A DNA stretch of 25,558 nucleotides from an uncultured Eggerthella sp. Lineage in GTDB: Bacteria > Actinomycetota > Coriobacteriia > Coriobacteriales > Eggerthellaceae. The notes under the pieces are model-generated. The model had not been told where the DNA came from and searched no databases. It saw nothing but the letters and a program-made list of their open reading frames with translations. The stretch covers positions 1 through 25,558 of the forward strand of contig URJE01000015.1 in NCBI GenBank assembly GCA_900547965.1. The letters run 5' to 3'. The translations under genes were made by a program, and so were the position numbers. Shown piece by piece: positions 1 through 7,335 of this stretch (position 1 is its first letter; the number at the start of each line of letters is the position of its first letter).

Positions 1-798
1 ACCAACCTTACCACAAGGGCAATGACGAACGGGGCGAAAGCCGATGGGAAGATCGACGCAGACACCGTGTTCATCGAGCCTACTTCGGGCAACACCGGTA
101 TTGGCCTTGCTGCCATTGCTGCCGCTCGCGGCAACCGCATTATCATCACCATGCCTGAAACGATGAGCGTTGAGCGCCGCAACCTTATGAAGGCATACGG
201 TGCCGAACTGGTTCTCACCGATGGCGCTAAGGGCATGAAGGGCGCAATCGCTCGCGCTGCCGAGCTTGCTGAGGAGATTCCGAATTCCTTCATTCCCAGC
301 CAGTTCACCAATCCCGCCAACCCCGCTGTTCACGAGGCAACCACCGGTCCTGAAATTTGGGAGGCAACCGAAGGCAAAGTGGACATCCTGGTTGCTGGCG
401 TGGGTACCGGCGGAACGGTTTCCGGCACGGGCGCTTATCTGAAGAAGCAGAACCCCGAGGTCAAGGTTGTTGCCGTAGAACCTGCCGGATCTCCGGTTCT
501 TTCGGAAGGCCATCCGGGCGCTCACAAGATTCAGGGTATCGGTGCAGGATTCGTTCCTGATACACTGAACACCGATATCTATGATGAAGTTATCACCATC
601 GCCGACGAAGAGGCTTTCGAGGCCGGCCGCGAGCTTGCTGCAAAGGATGGCTTGCTGGTGGGTATTTCCTCAGGCGCTGCCGTTGCTGCAGCGACTAAGC
701 TCGCTCAGCGCCCCGAAAACGCTGGCAAAGTCATCGTCGCTATCCTCCCCGATACGGGTGAGCGTTATCTCTCTACGGCGATGTTCAACTTTGAGTAA
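1..798 (+). CDS. cysK: Cysteine synthase (O-acetylserine sulfhydrylase), 5'-truncated by the window edge
   Basis: This PLP enzyme makes L-cysteine from O-acetylserine and sulfide in the cytoplasm. The frame is open through the left edge, so the start lies outside the window; the ATG at 22 is internal. Visible family motifs are the substrate loop EPTSGNTG (codons 26-33), the phosphate-binding glycine loop GVGTGGTVSGTG, the ISSGAA segment and the C-terminal PDTGERYLS. About 40 N-terminal residues of a normal ~310-residue protein are missing. Aligned from memory on E. coli CysK, the PLP lysine of SVK(C/D)R should fall at codon 1, but codons 1-6 read TNLTTR, so the first ~18 bases do not match the family. 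The gcs2-like gene starts 47 bases downstream with no terminator between, suggesting one transcript. Identity as CysK/CysM family is very secure; the exact subtype is less so. Confidence 0.93.
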   Translation, partial: TNLTTRAMTNGAKADGKIDADTVFIEPTSGNTGIGLAAIAAARGNRIIITMPETMSVERRNLMKAYGAELVLTDGAKGMKGAIARAAELAEEIPNSFIPSQFTNPANPAVHEATTGPEIWEATEGKVDILVAGVGTGGTVSGTGAYLKKQNPEVKVVAVEPAGSPVLSEGHPGAHKIQGIGAGFVPDTLNTDIYDEVITIADEEAFEAGRELAAKDGLLVGISSGAAVAAATKLAQRPENAGKVIVAILPDTGERYLSTAMFNFE

Positions 799-845
799 GA
801 TCCGAGCAGGCGTTTTGACGTACTGCTCTGGCAAGTGAGGCATGA

Positions 846-2114
846 ATGTCCTACGAGCAAGAGAACAAGCAGGCACTGGTCGCTTACTTCACAGAGGGCG
901 CGAAGGGGGACAAACCCCTTGGCGCCCTCGGCGTTGAAGTGGAGCACTTTGTGGTTACCGCCGAAGGCGAGTACTCCGTATCGTATGCAGGAAGAAGCGA
1001 AGGGGAATTCGGCGTTCGCGATGTGCTGGCGCATTTGGCCGATGCCTATCCTCAACATACCTATGGCCTTGAAGGCGACCTTATTGGGCTCGCTAGCGAT
1101 GAGGCCTCCATTACGCTTGAGCCTGCTGCTCAGCTTGAAATCAGCATCGCACCGTATTCGTCTATCAGCCGGATCCTTCGTGTGTACAACGAGTTTCGAG
1201 CGAAGGTCGATCCATTCTTGGCCGAACACGGGTGCAAGCTGGTTACCAGCGGCTATCATCCTACGGCGCGCGCACTCGACCTTACGCTGATTCCGAAGCA
1301 GCGTTATCGCTTCATGAACGACTATTTCAAGGAAATCGGCACTCGCGGTGAACGCATGATGCGCGCTTCTGCTTCTACGCAGGTTTCGGTGGATTATCAA
1401 GATGAGGCTGATGCCATTCGAAAAATGCGCATTGCCCAGGCGTTGGCGCCCATCTTCGCAAGCGTGGCCGACAACACGGCGGTGTTCGAGGCGGAGCCTG
1501 CGCCCCGGCTGGCGCGATTTGCCCTGTGGCGCAACGTGGACAACGATCGATGCGGTTCGGTGCCTGGCCTTTTCAACGAGGGTTATAGCTTTGCGGACTA
1601 CGCCGAGTGGATTCTTCGCACGTGCCCCATTTTCGTTACGCGCTCTTCCGCTGATGATCCCGCGGGCTCCAATCTGCGCGCGGTGTATGGCCAGTCTGCC
1701 TATGAGGCATATGGCGAGGCTCCCATGACCCGTGCCGATATTGAGCATGTGCTCTCGATGTTTTGGCCCGACGTTCGCTTGAAGAACTTTGTGGAAATCC
1801 GCCCAGCCGATTCGCTGCCTGCGCCACTGATGGCGGGATATGCGGCGCTTGTGAAAGGCGTCTTCTATTCCCGGCGTTCTCTTCAGGCAATCGAGGAGGC
1901 GTTCGGAGTGGTAGAAGGCGTGTGGCCTTTGACCGACGACAGCGCCAACCAAGCCCTTAAGTCTATTCAAAGGGATGGTGCCGAAGCGGTCGTCTGCGGC
2001 AAAACGCTTGCTGAATGGCAAGAGCTTATCTTCGAAATCGCAGATGGGGCGCTTGACAAAGAGGATGCCGCCCATTTGCGTGACCTGGTGGCATTTGCTC
2101 GCGGCAGGCGATAG
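846..2114 (+). CDS. GCS2-family glutamate-cysteine ligase homologue
   Basis: This 422-residue cytoplasmic protein resembles the GCS2 (plant/actinobacterial GshA, EgtA-like) carboxylate-amine ligases, which use ATP to join glutamate to cysteine as gamma-glutamylcysteine. The sequence shows the metal/glutamate-binding start GVEVEHF (residues 29-35), ITLEPAAQLEIS (89-100), the MMRASASTQVSVD segment (171-183) and RFALWRNVDNDRCG (224-237), all in the usual order. The length fits the family. The ATG at 846 is preceded by GAGG at 837-840, a normal spacing. It follows cysK by 47 bases, which suits a cysteine-consuming job. No glutathione synthetase (gshB) is in the window, so the end product could be gamma-glutamylcysteine or another gamma-glutamyl amide; the true acceptor amine is not proven by sequence. 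Confidence 0.85.
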   Translation: MSYEQENKQALVAYFTEGAKGDKPLGALGVEVEHFVVTAEGEYSVSYAGRSEGEFGVRDVLAHLADAYPQHTYGLEGDLIGLASDEASITLEPAAQLEISIAPYSSISRILRVYNEFRAKVDPFLAEHGCKLVTSGYHPTARALDLTLIPKQRYRFMNDYFKEIGTRGERMMRASASTQVSVDYQDEADAIRKMRIAQALAPIFASVADNTAVFEAEPAPRLARFALWRNVDNDRCGSVPGLFNEGYSFADYAEWILRTCPIFVTRSSADDPAGSNLRAVYGQSAYEAYGEAPMTRADIEHVLSMFWPDVRLKNFVEIRPADSLPAPLMAGYAALVKGVFYSRRSLQAIEEAFGVVEGVWPLTDDSANQALKSIQRDGAEAVVCGKTLAEWQELIFEIADGALDKEDAAHLRDLVAFARGRR

Positions 2115-2180
2115 CTCGCATCTCGGCATTTTGGCCGTGCTATTATAGTCTTATTCCTATATGATTACAGGTTGTTTTGT

Positions 2181-2206
2181 GCATTGCCCGTTGCATCGGG
2201 CCAATG
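2181..2206 (+). promoter_or_regulatory. Hairpin in the leader of the Rrf2 gene
   Basis: In the 128-base gap before the Rrf2-like gene, CATTGCCCG (from 2182) can pair with CGGGCCAATG (2197-2206) with one bulged C around a TTGCAT loop. There is no following T-run, so it is not a standard terminator; it could be leader structure or part of an operator. A TATTAT box at 2141-2146 upstream could be a -10 element, but I see no convincing -35. The AGGAGG ribosome binding site is at 2232-2237. Confidence 0.35.
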
Positions 2207-2242
2207 TGCCGATGATGTTCACCATTCCGTCAGGAGGCACCA

Positions 2243-2680
2243 ATGAAGATATCTACCAAAGGGCTCTATGCAGTGCGCTTCATGGTGTTTTTGGCAGGGC
2301 ATGGCGGCACGGAGCCGGTGCCGCTGAAGGAAATCGCTGAGGCTACCAGCATTTCGCGTAAATACCTGGAGCAAATTGCTTCGAGCTTGGCGGCAGCGCA
2401 GCTGGTTCGCAGTGCCCGCGGTGCTTCGGGTGGCTATCGCCTTGCGCGCAGTGCCACGAACATCACTATGCTCGATGTGCTCACCGTAACGGAAGGCTCG
2501 CTTGCGCCTGTCGATTATCTCGATGAGCTTTCCGGGGAAGCGTCTCCTGGCGAATCGTGCTACGAGATCTTCGTTTGGAAGGGTCTGCACGATTTGGTGA
2601 AAGATTATCTGGGCGGTATTTCTTTGCAGGATGTGGTGGATCGTTCCTCCCAGCTTGCGATAGACAGCTATACCATCTAG
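2243..2680 (+). CDS. Rrf2-family transcriptional regulator (CymR-like, no Fe-S cysteine triad)
   Basis: A 145-residue DNA-binding regulator of the Rrf2 family, recognised by the N-terminal MKISTKGLYAVR, the winged helix with KEIAEATSISRKYLEQI (helix-turn-helix about residues 29-46) and the wing RGASGGYRLAR (59-69). IscR-type members hold a [2Fe-2S] cluster on three clustered cysteines; this protein has one cysteine (C106), so it more resembles the cluster-free CymR group, which controls cysteine metabolism in Firmicutes and can bind CysK. Its place two genes after cysK supports such a role, but that is inference. The start at 2243 is fixed by AGGAGG at 2232-2237. The next gene begins 48 bases after its stop, so they are probably co-transcribed. 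Confidence 0.88.
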   Translation: MKISTKGLYAVRFMVFLAGHGGTEPVPLKEIAEATSISRKYLEQIASSLAAAQLVRSARGASGGYRLARSATNITMLDVLTVTEGSLAPVDYLDELSGEASPGESCYEIFVWKGLHDLVKDYLGGISLQDVVDRSSQLAIDSYTI

Positions 2681-2728
2681 CAATAAAGCGGCTGGCTTGT
2701 ATGTGCTGGCCTGCAGAAAGGGAACGTC

Positions 2729-3613
2729 ATGACGGTAGCGAATGGAAGTGCTAGCAAGATGAAGCGCTTGCCTGTTATCGGCATCGTTCCTTCCCAGAAC
2801 ACCACCGAAAAGATGGTGAGCTTCCCCGAGCGCTACGCCGACGCTATCATCAAAGCTGGTGGCGCCCCCTTGTTGCTGCCGCTTTCTGGCAACCCCCATA
2901 TATACGAAACGCTATTTCCTTTGATAGATGGTTTTGTCCTTACCGGCGGCAACGATATCGACCCGGCTCGCTATGGCGCTATTCGCGATAGCGGCAAGAT
3001 CGATGAGCATACACCCGAGCGTGAAGAACTTGAATATTTGATCTTGAGCTATGCGTATCGCTTTGATTTGCCGCTGATGGGTATTTGCCGAGGCATGCAG
3101 ATGATAAACGTGTGTTTGGGCGGTACCTTGTTCCGTGATTTAGGGGATCAGTTTCCCGGTATGGTGAGGAAAGGCATCAACGACGACAAGGATGGTCTGC
3201 CCCAGCTTGCGCATTGGCAGCCAAAGCCTTACAGCGAACCCACTCATCCAGTGATCATTCTGCCCAATTCCAAATTAGGCAAGTTGTTGGGCGTACGGGA
3301 CATCATGGTAAATTCTATGCATCATCAGGGGGTTTGCGATCTTTCCACGCGTGTTGATGCGGTAGCATATGCGCCCGACGGCCTGGTTGAGGCCATAGAG
3401 GTGCGCGACAAGAGCTTCATGATCGGAGTGCAGTGGCACCCTGAGTTTTTCACGGGGCGCCATCGCATGGAGTGCGTGTTCGATGCGCTTATCGAGGCGG
3501 CGGCGCATTGCCATACTCATTGCGGTGAACGTGGAAGCGTTGTTATTACGCGCAGTGAGCCCGTGGGCATCCAAGCGCAATGGCCCGAAATCACATTTGC
3601 CGATTGCATCTGA
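2729..3613 (+). CDS. Gamma-glutamyl-GABA hydrolase-like class I amidotransferase (peptidase C26)
   Basis: A 294-residue cytoplasmic hydrolase of the PuuD/peptidase C26 family, which cleaves gamma-glutamyl amide bonds. The nucleophile elbow GICRGMQ places the catalytic cysteine at C120, and GVQWHPE gives H237 and E239 of the triad; LTGGNDIDPARY (71-82) is also typical. Start ATG 2729 is preceded by AAAGGGA (about 2717-2723). It lies 48 bases after the Rrf2 gene on the same strand and ends 41 bases from the convergent TetR gene. Next to a gamma-glutamyl ligase and cysK it could break down gamma-glutamyl-cysteine or gamma-glutamyl amines; the substrate cannot be read from sequence. The last ~40 residues, after the usual family end, are cysteine- and histidine-containing (HCHTHCGERG) and of unknown use. 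Confidence 0.88.
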   Translation: MTVANGSASKMKRLPVIGIVPSQNTTEKMVSFPERYADAIIKAGGAPLLLPLSGNPHIYETLFPLIDGFVLTGGNDIDPARYGAIRDSGKIDEHTPEREELEYLILSYAYRFDLPLMGICRGMQMINVCLGGTLFRDLGDQFPGMVRKGINDDKDGLPQLAHWQPKPYSEPTHPVIILPNSKLGKLLGVRDIMVNSMHHQGVCDLSTRVDAVAYAPDGLVEAIEVRDKSFMIGVQWHPEFFTGRHRMECVFDALIEAAAHCHTHCGERGSVVITRSEPVGIQAQWPEITFADCI

Positions 3614-3654
3614 CTTATCTGCGGCATTAAGTCCTCCGCTTCTGCGCAAGCAGC

Positions 3655-4290
3655 CTATCTTGCCATATGCGAATACAGGCGTACGCGCTGCTCGAATTCC
3701 TGGAGCGAGATTCCTTGGGCATTGCTGATGCGGATGGCGAGGTAGCGGGCATTGTCTTTGATGGCGTAGATCATTTCCTCCGGGAAAGAAGAGCCGTCGA
3801 GCTTTCCCTCGCGATAGAGATAATCGATAACGCCGATCAGACCGCTGATGGAATACTCGATGATGATGCGCGCATTAGAGGTGAGCTCCTCTCCCTCGTT
3901 GCAGAGGATGGTTTGCCACATGTTGGCTATGATGGCGCGGATATTCAGCGCTACGCATTCTTGGCCACAGCGTTTCATCACAAGGCCGCAGCGCTGCGTG
4001 CGTTGGGGCAGCAGCACCTCGGTGAGCGCCTTGCTGTCGTTGCTGAGCATATAGAAGATGCCAAGTGGAAGGCCTTTGCTGTTGAGCAGCTCTTCTTCGA
4101 TAACGGTGAACAGCAGCGCATCGAGCGATTCGTAATGGTAGTAAAACGTGCCGCGGTTGCAATGTGCCTTTTGGGTGACCATATTCACCGTGATGTGCTT
4201 CAGGTCGTTTTCTTCAAGCAATTCCCAGAATGCATTTTTGATGCGTTCTACTGCAGCGGGCTCCTGTTGATCTTTGCGGGGTCGTGCCAT
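3655..4290 (-). CDS. TetR-family transcriptional regulator
   Basis: A 211-residue regulator with an N-terminal TetR helix-turn-helix: ITVNMVTQKAHCNRGTFYYHY (spanning about residues 33-53) is the recognition unit, followed by a variable ligand-binding domain with several cysteines (C102, C108 and C112 among them). Start ATG 4290 is preceded by GAAGGAAC on its strand. It lies 45 bases downstream of the dehydratase activase genes on the same strand, so it is probably the last gene of that operon and may control it; a dyad at 8921-8957 upstream of the operon is a candidate operator. The effector is unknown. It converges with the C26 hydrolase gene. Confidence 0.9.
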   Translation of the reverse strand: MARPRKDQQEPAAVERIKNAFWELLEENDLKHITVNMVTQKAHCNRGTFYYHYESLDALLFTVIEEELLNSKGLPLGIFYMLSNDSKALTEVLLPQRTQRCGLVMKRCGQECVALNIRAIIANMWQTILCNEGEELTSNARIIIEYSISGLIGVIDYLYREGKLDGSSFPEEMIYAIKDNARYLAIRISNAQGISLQEFEQRVRLYSHMAR

Positions 4291-4335
4291 GATGGGTTCC
4301 TTCGTTGTGGGGCAATACGGGTTATGGCTCGTCCG

Positions 4336-7335
4336 CTAGGACGTGCGAGGTTTGCGTGCGTTCATGATGAGCATTTGCAGTCGGTTTTCGATATTGGCGA
4401 AGCTGACGTCAGGGTCGAAGTCGAGGGGCAGAATCTGCGCGTCAGGATATAGCTCTTTCAGGCGCTTTGATATGCCGCGGCCAACTACGTGATTGGGTAG
4501 GCATCCAAAGGGCTGCAGGATAACGAACGCGCGGCACCCTTGCTTTGCATGGTGCAAGATCTCTGCAGGAATCAGCACGCCTTCACCGGCATCGAAGGTG
4601 TGATGGATGATGGGATCGCTTGCCTGTACCAATTCGGGCATGCGGCATGGCGGCGTGTACAGCGGGTGTGCTTTGGCAATTCTGTCGGTAACGTCGTGGG
4701 CCAACTTGAAGAAGGCATCGGATATCGAATTGTTCAGCTTGATGGGAAGCGGGCGATGTACCTTGTATTCGCGTTGCTGAGATCGCTGGTAGAAATACGT
4801 TTTGCGAATAACGTCGGTCATACGCGCTTCGATGATTTCCAGCCCGTTGCTTTCCAAGTACCGTTCCATATCGTGGTTTGCACCTGGATGGAAATTCAGC
4901 AGGTACTCGCCCACGATCAGCACGGTGGGGCGCGGTTTACTTCGGTCGTACTGCACGGAAAGCATCAAGGCTATAGCTTTCTTGAAGCCCTTCTTCATGC
5001 CCCCGATGCCGTTTTGGCGCAAGCCGCTTATAACGGCATCGATAGATTTGTCGAATGCAGCATCGGCGCTGCCCTGTTCCAGCTCGTAGGGGCGTATTTT
5101 GCGCAGCAGCTCTTCCAGCGCATCGATCATGGGCAAGCCGAATGCAATTTGCATAGCGGTTTTTAGGCTCATCTTAAAGCCAGGATGAACGTTGTGGGCG
5201 TCTTCGGCATCGTTGGTGATGATGGGAACTTGAGGATAGCCGGCATCATCGAGCGCTTTACGCAGAAGCGCAGCGTAGTGGGTAAGGCGGCAGTCGCCGA
5301 TGTACTTGCCAGTGGCGATAGCAACCTTGTCGGGGTCATATTCTCCCGATTCAAGTGCTGCCAGCGCTTCGCCGATCACGATTTGGGCAGGGAAGCAGAT
5401 GTCGTTATGAACGTAGCGTTTTCCCAGGTAAATTGCGCGTTCTCGGCCAATAGGAAGAGAAACGGTGGTCAGGCCCTGATTGGCAAACGCCGCCGCCATA
5501 AGTTGGCTGAAAGCGTGCGAGGTATTGGGGACCAATACCGTTTTGGTGGCGGCGTCCTCCTTTGTGAATTTTTGCGGATAGGGATCCGCGAGTTTTTCTC
5601 CGGTGGCGCGAGCTAGGGCCTCGTCGATTTTGCGTTCGAATGCGGCTGTGCAGGCTGCGCATTGAGAGGATTCGCATGTTTGTGCGCTGCCACAGCAAGG
5701 GGCATCCAAGTTTCTCTGTTGATCTGCATCGATAGCATGGGCTGTCTGCGAAGATGCTGCCGCTTTTTCTTTTTCGCGACGTTCGTTGACCGTTTCGATA
5801 AACGAACGAACGCGGATGCCTAAGGGTCCGCGGATGTCGCTTTCATCCACCTTGAGCACCAGCGGTGTTTTGTCGCTGATCTCTTTCATCAGACGGATGA
5901 TCTCATCGGATAGATACGCATCGTGGCCGCAACCGAAGCTTACTATCTGCACATATTCCATGTTGGGGCTTTGCGCTGCCAGGGTTGCCGTTGAAAGCAT
6001 GCGGGCATGGAAGTTGTTTGCGATATCGATCAGGCTGTTTTGAAGTGGTACTTGCGTGGCGCCTGGAACGGAATCGGCGGTGATGACGGGAATGCCGTGC
6101 TCGGTAAACAGCGTTGGCAGCTCGTGGTTGACCAAGTCGTCGTTATGGTAGGGGCGTCCTGCCAGCACCACAGCGTAGGTGCCTTCGTTGCGGGCCTGGG
6201 CCAGTACTTCGGCCCCGCGTTGCTGAAGGGCAGCGCTGAACGAAGCCTGCGCGTTGCGCGCCTGATCGAGGGCGGCTAATGTTGCTTTCTCAGGGATTTG
6301 GAAGGTTTCCTTGAAATACTTCATCAGCTGGGCGGCGCAGTCTTCTTCCGTGAACCAATGGAACATCGGGTTATCGAAGGGGATATCCCAACGACGGCTG
6401 GGGTTGTCAGAGTTTTGCACCACCAGGGCGTATCCCTTGACCACAGCGCACATTGACTGGCTGTCCTTTGAGGTGTTTTCCGAGGGTACCGTGGTAACGA
6501 TTGGCATGAAAATGCGGTCGACACCCTGTTTGTGCAGGTTGCGAAGATGACCATGAACCAGTTTCGCGGGGAAGCATACGGTGTCGGATGTAACGGCGGA
6601 AAGACCGTTTTCGTAGATGGCGCGTGTTGATTTGTGGGAGAGCTTTACGGCGAAGCCCAGCGCTTGCAGCAGCGTTTTCCAAAACGGCATGCTGTCCCAG
6701 AAGAACAGTACGCGCGGAATGCCCAAGGTTATTCCTTGGGAAGGCATAACGGGAGTACAGGGCCAATCTTTGAACAGCAATTGCTCTCGTTCGTTGTACA
6801 GATTCGGCACGCTTTCCATGGTGCGGTTTGCTTCGCGCACCTGCTCGCGCACCTTTGTGTCGGAAAGTTCGCCTACGATTTCACCCTTAGTGCAGCGATT
6901 GCCAGTAATCCATGAAGTGCCATTGGAAAACGTGATGCGTGTGCGGTTGCAGCGGTTTGAACAGAACGGACAGATCAGATTCGTTTCTTGCGAATAGCTA
7001 AAAGATTCCAAGGCATCCCAGCCGATAAAGGTAGAGGCGCGGTTTGCCTGCTCTCTTTCTCGGGCGATAAGCGCTACGCCGATAGCCCCCATAAGGCCAG
7101 GATAGGGCGCTCGAGTAACCTCTTGGCCAACGTATTGTTCGAATGCGCGCAGTACTGCGTTGTTCAGGAACGTGCCACCTTGGACCACAATGTGGTCGCC
7201 GAGCTTTTCCAGGTTGGAAACACGAATCACCTTGGTGAATACGTTTTCGATGATAGAGCGGCAAAGGCCTGCCATGATGTCGTTCGGGTTCTTGCCATTC
7301 TTCTGTTCGGTTACGATGCTGCTGTTCATGAACAC
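4336..7335 (-). CDS. 2-hydroxyacyl-CoA dehydratase activase-related protein, C-terminal part (split by frameshift)
   Basis: This ~999-codon frame carries the end of a second BadF-type ATPase domain (VQGGTFLNNAVLRAFE about residues 51-66, and GLMGAIGVALIA about 80-91), a DUF2229-like domain with CPFCSNRC (122-129), a segment with RPYHNDDLVNHELP (394-407), a cysteine-rich linker with CCGSAQTC (547-554) and SSQCAAC, and a C-terminal HgdA-like region. Family members are single ~1400-1500-residue proteins that combine the ATP-driven Fe-S activator with dehydratase-like domains; their substrate is generally unknown. It may start at GTG 7335 or at ATG 7329, the latter overlapping the upstream stop as ATGA. 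Joining the frames restores DLGSRCTVFMNS, so this is most likely the 3' part of one gene spanning 4336-8900. TetR follows 45 bases later. Confidence 0.87.
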   Translation of the reverse strand: MFMNSSIVTEQKNGKNPNDIMAGLCRSIIENVFTKVIRVSNLEKLGDHIVVQGGTFLNNAVLRAFEQYVGQEVTRAPYPGLMGAIGVALIAREREQANRASTFIGWDALESFSYSQETNLICPFCSNRCNRTRITFSNGTSWITGNRCTKGEIVGELSDTKVREQVREANRTMESVPNLYNEREQLLFKDWPCTPVMPSQGITLGIPRVLFFWDSMPFWKTLLQALGFAVKLSHKSTRAIYENGLSAVTSDTVCFPAKLVHGHLRNLHKQGVDRIFMPIVTTVPSENTSKDSQSMCAVVKGYALVVQNSDNPSRRWDIPFDNPMFHWFTEEDCAAQLMKYFKETFQIPEKATLAALDQARNAQASFSAALQQRGAEVLAQARNEGTYAVVLAGRPYHNDDLVNHELPTLFTEHGIPVITADSVPGATQVPLQNSLIDIANNFHARMLSTATLAAQSPNMEYVQIVSFGCGHDAYLSDEIIRLMKEISDKTPLVLKVDESDIRGPLGIRVRSFIETVNERREKEKAAASSQTAHAIDADQQRNLDAPCCGSAQTCESSQCAACTAAFERKIDEALARATGEKLADPYPQKFTKEDAATKTVLVPNTSHAFSQLMAAAFANQGLTTVSLPIGRERAIYLGKRYVHNDICFPAQIVIGEALAALESGEYDPDKVAIATGKYIGDCRLTHYAALLRKALDDAGYPQVPIITNDAEDAHNVHPGFKMSLKTAMQIAFGLPMIDALEELLRKIRPYELEQGSADAAFDKSIDAVISGLRQNGIGGMKKGFKKAIALMLSVQYDRSKPRPTVLIVGEYLLNFHPGANHDMERYLESNGLEIIEARMTDVIRKTYFYQRSQQREYKVHRPLPIKLNNSISDAFFKLAHDVTDRIAKAHPLYTPPCRMPELVQASDPIIHHTFDAGEGVLIPAEILHHAKQGCRAFVILQPFGCLPNHVVGRGISKRLKELYPDAQILPLDFDPDVSFANIENRLQMLIMNARKPRTS

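Noticed and set aside
765..2129. 454-codon minus-strand frame
   Set aside because: It is antisense to the GCS2-type ligase gene, has no recognisable domain and no ribosome binding site.
2243..2680. IscR-type iron-sulfur sensor
   Set aside because: Only one cysteine is present in the effector region, so the three-cysteine cluster site of IscR is missing.
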